Positions 42,773 to 51,854 of a stretch of DNA of 64,000 nt are shown here, piece by piece. Origin of the DNA: Arcicella rosea (lineage in GTDB: Bacteria; Bacteroidota; Bacteroidia; Cytophagales; Spirosomataceae); the NCBI RefSeq assembly GCF_040543805.1, contig NZ_JBEUMS010000017.1:98776-162775 (forward strand). Reading direction: 5' to 3'. Position numbers and translations under genes: made by a program. Numbering within the stretch: the stretch's first letter is position 1; each line of letters opens with the position of its first letter. The notes under the pieces were generated by a model. That model was not told the DNA's origin, ran no database searches, and saw only the letters and a program-made list of their open reading frames with translations.

Positions 42773-44542
42773 TTATTTTAATAATAAAGTTGTCCATGAA
42801 TAAGAAGCACTATCAATATTTCCTGCAATAGATTCTACATAATCTGCCTCCGACTTTCCACTGTTTTCTGTAAGGCTCATATTCAATCCAATGCGAGTAT
42901 TGATTGCTGGTTTACCTCCTAAAACCCTCCAAGGAATTGAAATTTCTTGGAAATATCCTCCTTGTTTTCTCTTCACAAAAGACTGAAAACCAGATACATT
43001 TATTTTTTGAACCCATTTTCCATTACTCCCTTCTTTTATCAATACTTGATTATCCGCAGTAATGAAAAATTTGAAAATTCCTTTATCTGGAGCTTCATAA
43101 GATTTATTCTGAGCATCAATACTGATACTCAGTCCATCATTATTTTCCAGCGTAGAAGCATTCGTTGAAACAAGTGCATCGCTGATATTGGCTAAAATAT
43201 AAAGGTTGTTTTTATCATAACTTACAGCGGCTTTTACTTGGGTCGCACTTTTTTGTCCGATAAAAATGGGTAAAGTATTTTTCCATCCTTTTTCATTCAT
43301 TAATCCATCAATCACAAGGCTTTCTTGAATGGCATTCAATTCAGGAATTATGTGTCCTTTTATCATCCAAATTTCTGTATTTCCAGAAAAAGCATTTGTA
43401 CTTGTTAGGGCAATTACGGTATTATCATTCAAAACGCTCAGGCTATTCCAAAGTCCAGATTTATTATCAGGGATATTAAAAGGTGTTGATTTTCGAGTAA
43501 AATGTTGTGCGTTTTCATCGCCAATCACCACCTTCATTTCTGCAAAACTTGTTCTATTGATTCTTCCTTCTGTTCCTTGATAAGATAAAATGGTTTCCCC
43601 TGTTTTGAGTTGTCGCAAATAGGGTGCTCCCGCATAAATATGTTCTTCTATTTTTTCTGACAAAGCATAAGTTCGACGATTACTTGTAGCATCTACAGGC
43701 TGCGACCAATTTTGTGTCAATGTGTTTTTAATTACATAAGGTTTAAAATCACCAAAACCGTTATCTTCTATTGCAAAAGCAATCTCATTCCCATTTTTCA
43801 ACAGTAAAGGTGATGGCATTCCATCCCTTTTACCTGCTCTAAAACTTACCATTTCAGGTTTTTTTGTCCAAGTCAAGCCATTATCATTCGAACGAAACAT
43901 TGAAATATTTTGCTCGGTGGAATTCGTGTAAACCCCTTCATTAGCAAAGAAAAGTTGGATTTCTCCATTGGGCAATTGAATCGCAGAAGGCTCCCAACAA
44001 CCATTTTCAAAACGGTAATCGGCTTCATAAAGTAAGCTTTCATTTTGCCAAGTATTTCCTCCATCATAGCTTTTCTTAGTCCGAATAGCAAAACGTTTTG
44101 ATGGTTCATTCCCAGCAGGACGAGGATTATAACAAACCAAAATAGAGGAATCTTTCAATTCCAAAATATCAGGAACAGCCATATTTACTCCATCTTTTTT
44201 ACTGGCAACCACGATGGGAGACGTCCAAGTAATCCCCAAATCGTTACTCTTTACAATTACAACATTTCCATCTGCTTCATAAACACATATCAAAGCATTA
44301 TCACGCCCTTGAATCACTCGTGCATAACCACAATACCGTTCTCCTTTAGCAGATGAAGATACTTTTTTGAGGCTAGTATAATCCCATGCAATCCGAATAC
44401 CGCCAATGGCTTTTCTGGAAGTAATTGGATGAGGCTTTTCTATATGCTGTTGAGTATTTGGCATTGGTGTTATGCTTTTTCCACAACCATTAGCAATGAA
44501 GAAAAAAGCGATGACAACAAACAACCATTTATACAATTTCAT
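42773..44542 (-). CDS. BNR/Asp-box propeller lipoprotein with CBM9-like domain (GH93- or sialidase-like)
   Basis: A 589-residue lipoprotein: lipobox IANGC with C20. Three Asp-boxes are visible, SNDLGITW (99-106), SYDGGNTW (158-165) and SNDNGLTW (218-225), giving a six-bladed propeller (about 45-390). A CBM9-like beta-sandwich (about 405-589) starts at SLVIDGLMNEKGW. The sialidase arginine triad is not evident. With a GH43 next to it, an exo-arabinanase of GH93 type is a better guess than a sialidase. It is co-oriented with the GH43 gene and separated by 37 bp. Confidence 0.7.
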   Translation of the reverse strand: MKLYKWLFVVIAFFFIANGCGKSITPMPNTQQHIEKPHPITSRKAIGGIRIAWDYTSLKKVSSSAKGERYCGYARVIQGRDNALICVYEADGNVVIVKSNDLGITWTSPIVVASKKDGVNMAVPDILELKDSSILVCYNPRPAGNEPSKRFAIRTKKSYDGGNTWQNESLLYEADYRFENGCWEPSAIQLPNGEIQLFFANEGVYTNSTEQNISMFRSNDNGLTWTKKPEMVSFRAGKRDGMPSPLLLKNGNEIAFAIEDNGFGDFKPYVIKNTLTQNWSQPVDATSNRRTYALSEKIEEHIYAGAPYLRQLKTGETILSYQGTEGRINRTSFAEMKVVIGDENAQHFTRKSTPFNIPDNKSGLWNSLSVLNDNTVIALTSTNAFSGNTEIWMIKGHIIPELNAIQESLVIDGLMNEKGWKNTLPIFIGQKSATQVKAAVSYDKNNLYILANISDALVSTNASTLENNDGLSISIDAQNKSYEAPDKGIFKFFITADNQVLIKEGSNGKWVQKINVSGFQSFVKRKQGGYFQEISIPWRVLGGKPAINTRIGLNMSLTENSGKSEADYVESIAGNIDSASYSWTTLLLK

Positions 44543-44680
44543 ATTGATAGATTTATATTTTTTTGACGATACAAAGTGAATAATTTTAATTTGATTTTAT
44601 CGTTCAAATGTTATTCAAAATGTCTCATTTTGTGTCGATATCAGTAAAAAGCCAAAGTTTTTTCTAAAAAATGACATAAA

Positions 44681-44712
44681 AAAAGGCTTCAGAAATTCTT
44701 CTGAAGCCTTTT
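44681..44712 (-). terminator. Terminator after the carboxylesterase gene
   Basis: Perfect 14-bp stem AAAAGGCTTCAGAA / TTCTGAAGCCTTTT with a 4-nt loop. On the minus strand it is followed by more T residues. It separates the esterase from the BNR lipoprotein gene. Confidence 0.8.
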
Positions 44713-44733
44713 CCCTATTAGAAATTCGTATTA

Positions 44734-46374
44734 CTATTTCACAGCCGTTAATTCCAACAAATCCTTATCATAGTGGAATTTCTGAACGCATTGATTATCA
44801 AAAATCATCGTCGCACCATTTTCAGCAGAGTACTTTTGCCAAGTTGGTAAACCTTTGTGGTTAGGGTTTCCAGATTTTGCAAAATTTATCCAAGCCTGAC
44901 TCATTTTATTAGAAAGCGCATAAGCCGAAGCACCACCGCCAGTCATTTCTTCGCAACGAGCAATGTTATCAAAAATGAACGGTATTTCAATACAGTGAAT
45001 CGCCTTGTACATTCCATCCATTACGGGCGACTGCCAATTAAACATATACATATAAACTGGAGCAGCATCGGCTGTTGCTTTCATATTAGCTTGTTTTACA
45101 GCACCTGGACGGAAAGTTGTTAAATCAATATCAATCAAATCTGATGGTTTTGTGGTATTTGGATATGCTTTTTCAACTGCTTTTAAATAAGCTTCTGTTT
45201 TATCGCCATACTTTTTCTGTAAAAATGCTTTCGCTTCATCGGTTGAAAAACTTCTAATCGCAGGATTGATTAATGAAGCCATGAACTCATTTTTAGTTGA
45301 ACCAATCAACAAAGGGATATCTTTAGAAATGGCTAAACCAGCTGGGTCAACTTGTTGATAGGGCAAATAAGTACCGTCTTGACTTGGACCCCAACCTAAT
45401 CCGCCACCCACAAAAGCTTTTCCTTCTGCTTTCATCTGTGCCTGTACTTTTTGTTGCGCTCTTTTGCCCGCAGCATTCAATTTTTCGTAAGATATTTTCT
45501 GTAAAGAATCTACTTGGTTTGGTTTTAAACCCAATTCCTCAAGTAAAGCGGCACTTACTCTCTGAGCATTTTCTTTTTCTAAAAAGCTAGTTCTGTAACT
45601 TCCACTTTGTACGATGGCTTTATGAAAAAGTCCTTTTGCCGAAGGCGCATACATTAAAGTTGTTACTTTCGCTCCACCGCCCGACTGTCCGAAAATCGTT
45701 ACATTATTAGGGTCGCCACCGAAATTAGCAATATTGTCTCTCACCCAATGCAAAGCAGCTTCTAAATCCATGATACCAACATTGGCAGAAGATTTATATT
45801 TTTCACCATAGGCTGATAAATCGCAAAAGCCCAAAACATTCAAACGGTGATTGAGTGAAACCACAACAACATCACCTTTTTTACTCAAATTTTCTCCATC
45901 ATAAGAAGGTAATTCAATCGAAGAACCAGCCGTAAAACCACCACCATGAAGCCAAACCATTACAGGACGTTTCTTATTATCATTAATGCCCGAAGTCCAA
46001 ACATTTAAACTTTGGCAATTTTCGTTGGTATAACCCCAATTATGATTGAAAGCAAATTCTAATACATCATTCACCGAAGTAGTAGCGTCCATCGGACAAA
46101 CTGGGCCGTAAGTCATCGAACTTCTTACATCCGACCAAGGTTTTGGTTTACTTGGAGGCATAAAACGCTCAGATTCAGCATAGGGAATACCTTTATAGGT
46201 ATAAGTGCTTTTGTGAATATAACCTCTTACTTTTCCAAAGACCGTTTGCACAACTGCTGTAGAAGAGTTAGCAATAATAGCATCAGCTGGAGCGGTACTT
46301 TTCTGACTAAAACTCGTCATGGGCGACAAGCCGATGGCAGATAATAACAAGAGTGATAAAGTTTTCTTTTTCAT
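44734..46374 (-). CDS. Secreted type-B carboxylesterase
   Basis: A 546-residue alpha/beta-hydrolase with a signal peptide (about 1-24, ending SFSQ). Carboxylesterase B marks are ENCQSLNVWTSG, VMVWLHGGGFTAGSS (oxyanion hole), nucleophile S231 in FGQSGGGAKV, GSTKNEF, and a histidine in KAIHCIEIPFIF. It might remove acetyl or feruloyl groups from hemicellulose before the GH43 and GH5-like enzymes act. It has its own terminator, so it is probably a separate transcript. Confidence 0.88.
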   Translation of the reverse strand: MKKKTLSLLLLSAIGLSPMTSFSQKSTAPADAIIANSSTAVVQTVFGKVRGYIHKSTYTYKGIPYAESERFMPPSKPKPWSDVRSSMTYGPVCPMDATTSVNDVLEFAFNHNWGYTNENCQSLNVWTSGINDNKKRPVMVWLHGGGFTAGSSIELPSYDGENLSKKGDVVVVSLNHRLNVLGFCDLSAYGEKYKSSANVGIMDLEAALHWVRDNIANFGGDPNNVTIFGQSGGGAKVTTLMYAPSAKGLFHKAIVQSGSYRTSFLEKENAQRVSAALLEELGLKPNQVDSLQKISYEKLNAAGKRAQQKVQAQMKAEGKAFVGGGLGWGPSQDGTYLPYQQVDPAGLAISKDIPLLIGSTKNEFMASLINPAIRSFSTDEAKAFLQKKYGDKTEAYLKAVEKAYPNTTKPSDLIDIDLTTFRPGAVKQANMKATADAAPVYMYMFNWQSPVMDGMYKAIHCIEIPFIFDNIARCEEMTGGGASAYALSNKMSQAWINFAKSGNPNHKGLPTWQKYSAENGATMIFDNQCVQKFHYDKDLLELTAVK

Positions 46375-46454
46375 GATAAATAGACGATTGATATAAAATT
46401 GAGTTTTGAAAGGGAAAAGCCTCTATTGTCTCACTTTGAGACTTTATAAAACAA

Positions 46455-46498
46455 AAGTCTGAAAAAATATTTGAATTATTCAATATTTTTTCAGACTT
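46455..46498. repeat. Perfect 17-bp inverted repeat upstream of the toxin-antitoxin pair
   Basis: AAGTCTGAAAAAATATT (46455-46471) and its complement at 46482-46498 enclose 10 nt. It could be a hairpin ending leftward readthrough or a binding site; no T-tract favours either reading. Confidence 0.55.
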
Positions 46499-46608
46499 AA
46501 TGTTAAAAATGTATTTTTGATTCAGTTATTAAAGACTTTTATATAAAATTCAGCCAAAATCTTATGTTAATAATTATTATATTTTAACTGTTGTATTTTG
46601 TAAAAGAG

Positions 46609-46616
46609 TAAATTTG
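46609..46616 (+). promoter_or_regulatory. -7 element of the toxin-antitoxin operon
   Basis: TAAATTTG fits TAnnTTTG, 20 nt before the antitoxin ATG. A TTG at 46591 is closer than the usual -33 spacing, so only the -7 element is convincing. Confidence 0.35.
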
Positions 46617-46635
46617 ATAAAAAACGAACGTATTT

Positions 46636-46872
46636 ATGGAAGCTACTTTTAGAATTCCCGTGAACGCATTACCAAATATTGTAAAATCTGTTAAAGCATT
46701 ATTTGGCTCGACTGCAATGATAGATATTACAGTAAAAGAAAGTGAGCAAGATAATAATCCTGATTATTCAGAAATGTTTAAAAGAACAGAACAAATGAGA
46801 TTGAAAAATGAAAAAATATTTGTTCCTGAAAATTTAGATTTGTCAGCTTTAGCAAATGAAGTAAACCTATAA
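46636..46872 (+). CDS. Probable antitoxin of a VapBC-like pair
   Basis: A 78-residue acidic protein, no clear DNA-binding fold seen. The N-terminal MEATFRIPVNALPNIVKSVKALFG is beta-strand-like; the C-terminal half (YSEMFKRTEQMRLKNEKIFV) is helical and charged, as in antitoxin tails that wrap a PIN toxin. It ends 4 bp before the PIN-domain gene. The assignment rests on size, charge and place. Confidence 0.65.
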   Translation: MEATFRIPVNALPNIVKSVKALFGSTAMIDITVKESEQDNNPDYSEMFKRTEQMRLKNEKIFVPENLDLSALANEVNL

Positions 46873-46876
46873 TACT

Positions 46877-47284
46877 ATGCTTTATTTTGATACAGATGTA
46901 CTAATCAATTATCAATTTAATCAAAACCAGATTAGCCATAATAAAGCCATTCAGATTTATGAGCAAGCAATAAAGTCCAGAGCATTTTTTACATCACTTT
47001 TAACTTTACAAGAGTTTAGTTATGTTGCTCATCGAATCGGCTGTCCTGAATCGGATATTGAAATAATGGTTCAAGATTTTATGTTAGCAAAACCTGTTGC
47101 TTATACCAGCACAGATTTTATCAGAGGAATACAACTGGCTAAATTAATCGGTTTTCAAAATATCAATGACTGTTTACACACAGCCATTGCAGAACATAAT
47201 GGTTGTACGGAAATTTATACTTTCAACAAATCCGATTTCCAAAAATTACAACGCTTCACAAAAGTAAAAATCTCCATTTTATGA
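46877..47284 (+). CDS. PIN-domain ribonuclease toxin (VapC-like)
   Basis: A 135-residue PIN-domain protein. Acidic metal-binding residues are the N-terminal D5 and D7 in YFDTDVLINY, Glu in LTLQEFSY, and Asp in NINDCLHTAIAE; the C-terminal IYTFNKSDF is also typical. VapC toxins cut RNA, often tRNA, and are kept in check by the upstream partner. The two genes are 4 bp apart and thus translated together. Confidence 0.82.
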   Translation: MLYFDTDVLINYQFNQNQISHNKAIQIYEQAIKSRAFFTSLLTLQEFSYVAHRIGCPESDIEIMVQDFMLAKPVAYTSTDFIRGIQLAKLIGFQNINDCLHTAIAEHNGCTEIYTFNKSDFQKLQRFTKVKISIL

Positions 47285-47392
47285 TTTTTTAATCAAAAAA
47301 CACATATACTTTTATTTTTGTTTTTACTTCCGATAATTAAACATTATCAAAACTAAAACTATATTTGTAGCGATTAAAACAAAAGCCAAATC

Positions 47393-48346
47393 ATGCAGGA
47401 AATTTCGCCCATCGAGCACAATACTTTAGCAAATGTTCAAACACTTGCCGAAAAAGTTGATACTTATGGCCGCAAAGGTTTGGAAGGTGCCGCCAATACG
47501 CAAAGAGCGTATCGAGCAGATTTAAAACATTTTCAAAATTGGTGCGAAAAAAATAATTTCACGATGATGCCCGTTTCAGCTTCGACGCTCTCAGGCTATG
47601 CAGCGCATTTGGCAGATACGCATAAATGGTCAAGTATCAATCGTCGATTTGCCGCTATCAGTAAACTTCATCATCTGAACAATTTGGCTACTCCGACGCA
47701 AGACCGCCAGTTCAAGGCAGTCATGGAAGGAATCAAAAGAATAAAAGGTATTCGACAAAAACAGGCTCCCGCTTTTAATATTAAAGAAATTAAAAATGTT
47801 TTGCGCAGCATCGAAACTGACACCAATACTTTACTAAGAAATAAAGCTATTTTGCTTTTGGGTTTTACAGGAGCTTTCAGGCGTTCGGAATTGGTCGCTT
47901 TGAATTTGGAGGATTTGACTTTTTCAGAAGACGGACTCATCGTTTCGATGGGAAACAGTAAAACCAACCAATATGGCGATTATGAAGAAAAAGCTATTTT
48001 TTATAGTCCAGAAACAGTACTTTGTCCCGTAAGAACTTTACAAACCTGGATTACTACTTTAGCAAGAGGTGCTGGACCATTATTTGTGAGAATCAGAAAA
48101 GGAGATTCTTTAACCGAAGAAAGACTGAATGATAAAACAGTAAACGATTTAGTGAAAAGCTATTTAGGTGAAAAATACTCTGCCCATTCGCTCAGAGCCT
48201 CTTTTATTACCATCGCCAAACTAAACGGCGCCGACGACAGTGAAGTAATGCGCCAAACAAAACACAAAACTTCCGCTATGATTATCCGCTATACTCGTTT
48301 AGAAAATATCAAACAACATAATGCTGCCATGAAATTGGGTTTATAA
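47393..48346 (+). CDS. Tyrosine recombinase/integrase
   Basis: A 317-residue site-specific recombinase. The N-terminal SAM-like core-binding domain covers about 30-125. The catalytic domain (about 130-310) has R163 in TGAFRRSELVAL, HSLRASF (His and second Arg), KHKTSAMIIRY and nucleophile Y300 in IRYTRLE. It resembles stand-alone integrases of mobile elements more than XerC/XerD, which are shorter. With the VapBC-like pair next door it may be a remnant of a mobile element. No attachment site was recognised around it. Confidence 0.85.
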   Translation: MQEISPIEHNTLANVQTLAEKVDTYGRKGLEGAANTQRAYRADLKHFQNWCEKNNFTMMPVSASTLSGYAAHLADTHKWSSINRRFAAISKLHHLNNLATPTQDRQFKAVMEGIKRIKGIRQKQAPAFNIKEIKNVLRSIETDTNTLLRNKAILLLGFTGAFRRSELVALNLEDLTFSEDGLIVSMGNSKTNQYGDYEEKAIFYSPETVLCPVRTLQTWITTLARGAGPLFVRIRKGDSLTEERLNDKTVNDLVKSYLGEKYSAHSLRASFITIAKLNGADDSEVMRQTKHKTSAMIIRYTRLENIKQHNAAMKLGL

Positions 48347-48442
48347 AAATTCATTTTAATATCTTGTTAAATAATCGGACGGATGTTCAAACTTATCTGA
48401 TTTCTATTAGCTTTAACCTTTCAATCTATTTCATCATCATTC

Positions 48443-50485
48443 ATGCAAGCTTTTACCTTTTTCGACAGAGACATCAGTTGGCTATACTTCAACGAACGAG
48501 TATTAATTGAAGCGCAACGAAGTGAAGTACCTTTATTAGAAAGAATTAAATTCCTTTCTATCTATTCTTCTAATTTGGATGAATTTTACAGAGTAAGAGT
48601 TCCTGCTTTGATGGCACTTAAAAAACTTTCAGAAAAAGAAGAGATTGATGATGCTGACAAAAACAAAGAGATTTTAAGCCAACTTAAGGAAATTGTAAGT
48701 AGTCAACTACAAAGATTTGGACAAACTCTTTCCGAACAAATTCTTCCTGCACTTAAAGAAAATAATATTCATCTTGTTTATAATGAGGCACTTCCTGAAA
48801 GTATTTTAGCCTCAACAAGAGCCTTTTTTTTCACGCAAGTTCTTGCATTTTTACAACCTATTTCATTTTTAAAAAGCGATAAAGTCTGTTTTCCAGAGAA
48901 TAACAAATTATATGCTTTAGTTGTGTTATCAACTGGAAATCAAGAAGATGAACAGCTCCAAATTGTCAATATTCCTTCAAACGATTTACCAAGATTTTAT
49001 ACTGTTTCCCAAAACGGCACTCAGTATATTGTATTTTTAGAAGATATTATCAAAGAACATCTTCACTTGGTTTATAAAAAATCAAATATTAAAGGTTTCT
49101 ATACTTTTAAAATTACTCGTGATGCTGATTTGTCTTTGGAAGATGAATACAAAGGTGATTTAGTAGAAAAATTAGAAAAGCAAATTGCCAAAAGAGATTT
49201 CGGTTTTGCCACACGCTTTTTGTTTGATGCCAAAATGCCCAAGAATCATTTAGAGACATTAACGAATTATCTCAACCTTAAAAAACAGAGTATTGTAGAA
49301 GGCGGAAGTTATCATAATTTGAAAGATTTCTATGCCATTCCTATCAATAATCCTGAAATGAAGTACGATAATTGGCAAGCCATTCATCATGAAATCCCTG
49401 AAAATCAGACACTTTTTGGCGAAATAAAACAACGAGATATTATTTTTCATCCGCCATATCAGTCTTATGATACTGTACTTCGTTTTTTTAATGAAGCCGC
49501 TATCGACCAAAATGTAGAAGAAATTTACGTAACACTTTATCGAGTTGCCAGCGATTCAAGAATTGTAAATGCTTTGATAAGTGCTGCTAAAAACGGCAAA
49601 AAAGTATCCGTTTTAGTAGAATTAAAAGCTCGTTTCGATGAAGAAAACAACATCAAATGGGCGAAAAAAATGAAGGCAGAAGGTGTAAAAATCATTTACA
49701 GCGTGCCTTCTTTGAAAGTTCATGCTAAAATTGCTTTGGTGAAAAAGAAAGTCGGGAAGAAAATCTCATACTTCGGTTTACTTGCTACTGGAAACCTGAA
49801 CGAAAGTACTGCTAGGTTTTATACAGACCATATTTTACTGACAGCTCATCAAGAAATGTTGGCTGAAATGGAATTGATTTTCAGATTTTTAAGTAAAAAG
49901 AAACGTAAACCAAATATTTCGGACATCAGTAATTTTAAACATTTACTAGTTGCTCAGTTCAATTTACAACATCAATTTCTTGCCTTAATCGACCGAGAAA
50001 TCGCTCATGCACAAAAAGGTTTACCTGCCAAAATCACACTCAAGATGAATAATCTTGAAGAAAAAGTACTGATTAGCAAGCTTTATGAAGCATCAAATGC
50101 TGGGGTAAAAATTGAGTTAATCATCAGAGGAATTTGCTGTTTGATGCCAGGAGTAAAAGACATGAGTGAAAACATTAATGTTCGAAGAATCATTGATAAA
50201 TATTTGGAACATGGCAGAATTTTCATCTTCCATAACCAAGGAAATCAGGAAATTTTCATGGGTTCTTCTGATTGGATGAACAGAAATATTTATCGAAGAA
50301 TTGAAGTATGCTTTCCGATTTATGATGAAAAAATCAAGCAAGAAATACTTCAAATCATTGATTTACAACTACATGATACTGCTCAAGCGGTTTCAATCAA
50401 TAGTGAATCAAATAATGTTTTCTTTCCAAAAGCTGAAAACGCTTTGCGTTCACAAGCCGCAATTTATCATTTGTTGAATCAATAG
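48443..50485 (+). CDS. ppk1: Polyphosphate kinase 1
   Basis: A 680-residue enzyme of normal length. N-terminal FFDRDISWLYFNERVLIEA and SNLDEFYRVRVP are classic PPK1 lines. VEIYVTLYRVASDSRIVNALI and LKVHAKIALV with H427, the autophosphorylated histidine, mark the catalytic phospholipase-D-like domains; FMGSSDWMNRNIYRRIEVCFP lies near the end. It makes polyphosphate from ATP. It is convergent with an alkaline phosphatase gene, both phosphate-linked. Confidence 0.95.
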   Translation: MQAFTFFDRDISWLYFNERVLIEAQRSEVPLLERIKFLSIYSSNLDEFYRVRVPALMALKKLSEKEEIDDADKNKEILSQLKEIVSSQLQRFGQTLSEQILPALKENNIHLVYNEALPESILASTRAFFFTQVLAFLQPISFLKSDKVCFPENNKLYALVVLSTGNQEDEQLQIVNIPSNDLPRFYTVSQNGTQYIVFLEDIIKEHLHLVYKKSNIKGFYTFKITRDADLSLEDEYKGDLVEKLEKQIAKRDFGFATRFLFDAKMPKNHLETLTNYLNLKKQSIVEGGSYHNLKDFYAIPINNPEMKYDNWQAIHHEIPENQTLFGEIKQRDIIFHPPYQSYDTVLRFFNEAAIDQNVEEIYVTLYRVASDSRIVNALISAAKNGKKVSVLVELKARFDEENNIKWAKKMKAEGVKIIYSVPSLKVHAKIALVKKKVGKKISYFGLLATGNLNESTARFYTDHILLTAHQEMLAEMELIFRFLSKKKRKPNISDISNFKHLLVAQFNLQHQFLALIDREIAHAQKGLPAKITLKMNNLEEKVLISKLYEASNAGVKIELIIRGICCLMPGVKDMSENINVRRIIDKYLEHGRIFIFHNQGNQEIFMGSSDWMNRNIYRRIEVCFPIYDEKIKQEILQIIDLQLHDTAQAVSINSESNNVFFPKAENALRSQAAIYHLLNQ

Positions 50486-50531
50486 TTTTAAGAGTAGCTT
50501 CTTCTTGCAAAACTAGAAGCTACTCTTAAAA
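50486..50531. terminator. Bidirectional terminator between ppk1 and alkaline phosphatase
   Basis: Perfect 17-bp arms TTTTAAGAGTAGCTTCT (50486-50502) and complement (50515-50531) with a 12-nt loop, exactly between the two convergent stop codons. Confidence 0.8.
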
Positions 50532-50533
50532 TA

Positions 50534-51604
50534 TTACTTCTTAAAATTGAAAGCCTTCAACATTTTATCAAAAATCTGATTATTGAAGTAAATGCCCGAA
50601 AATGCCTCAGCACCAACGCCATAAGCATAAACTGGAATCATTACGCCTGTATGACTTTTCGTCGTGAATTTTCCTTCAATATGCCCTTCTTTATCTGCAT
50701 CAATTAATGAAAAACCGCCCGTTTCATGGTCGGCCGTAACGATAACCAAAGTATTTCCATCTTTATCAGCAAAATCAAAAGCTTCTCCGATAGCTTTGTC
50801 AAAATCAATCATTTCATTGATAATGTACTGAGTATCATTGGCATGTCCGCCCCAATCTATTTGAGAACCTTCAATCATCACAAAGAATCCTTTTTTGTTT
50901 TGCTTCAAAATATTCAAAGCCGTTTTGGTAGATTTTAGCAATTGTTCTCCACGTCCTTCCGAAATTTTCACTTGTTCTTCATCGGCCAGAAAACCCGCTA
51001 GTTTTCCTGATTTTACATTTGCTACTTCTTCAATTGTATTCGCAATTTGGTAATTTTTAGCCTTCAAACTATCTATCAAATTTCTGCCATCTTTGCGTTT
51101 AGTAAAGTGTTTTCTGCCACCGCCAATAAAAACATCAACATCGGTTTTCAAAAAATCATTGGCAATTTCTTCAACCATACTTCTTGATGGCTGATGCGCA
51201 ATAAACGAAGCTGGCGTAGCATGAGTAATGGAACAAGTAGCCAGTAAGCCTGTTGCTAAGCCATTTTTTTCGGCAATTTCTAAAATCGTTGGTTGTGCTT
51301 TTTTCAAACTATCTACTCCGATTGAACCATTGTATGATTTTTGTCCAATCGACAAAGCTGTTGCTCCAGCACCCGAATCCGTCACAAAATCATCTGTCGC
51401 TTGATTTTTGTGAAAACCAATAAACTGACTTCTTTCGATATTCAAATGCCCTTTGTTGGCTACAATTCCTGCATAAACTTGGGCAGCGCCCATGCCATCA
51501 CCAATGAGTAAAATAATATTTTTAGGATGTTTCAATACAGCATTTTTTTGTGAAAACCCTGAAAATGAAATCATTAGCAATAATAAACAAAGTATCTTTT
51601 TCAT
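50534..51604 (-). CDS. Secreted alkaline phosphatase
   Basis: A 356-residue protein with a signal peptide (MKKILCLLLLMISFSGFSQ). Metal and active-site motifs are IILLIGDGMG, the nucleophile S77 in VTDSGAGATA, VMIEGSQIDWGGHAND, and TADHETGGF. This is the PhoA/Pfam alkaline phosphatase family, slightly shorter than E. coli PhoA. It would free phosphate from organic esters in the periplasm. No Pho-box was recognised upstream. Confidence 0.92.
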   Translation of the reverse strand: MKKILCLLLLMISFSGFSQKNAVLKHPKNIILLIGDGMGAAQVYAGIVANKGHLNIERSQFIGFHKNQATDDFVTDSGAGATALSIGQKSYNGSIGVDSLKKAQPTILEIAEKNGLATGLLATCSITHATPASFIAHQPSRSMVEEIANDFLKTDVDVFIGGGRKHFTKRKDGRNLIDSLKAKNYQIANTIEEVANVKSGKLAGFLADEEQVKISEGRGEQLLKSTKTALNILKQNKKGFFVMIEGSQIDWGGHANDTQYIINEMIDFDKAIGEAFDFADKDGNTLVIVTADHETGGFSLIDADKEGHIEGKFTTKSHTGVMIPVYAYGVGAEAFSGIYFNNQIFDKMLKAFNFKK

Positions 51605-51854
51605 GAAATAAAAGGATTATGGTAGTGTTTAATGAATAGCATTCATTACTGAACGCTATTTAAGACTGCGATAATAAACATTTCTGCTTTCTAAAAAGCA
51701 AAGCAACTAAAACATCATAAAAGCATAATACTATTTTTACATAAAAGAAGCTGAAAAGGCATTCAATTACATAAATTTCACGCACAAAAACCAACAGAAT
51801 ACACAAAACAAAGCCTTAACTTTAAAGGATTATCCAACATAAAAATTTATAAAA

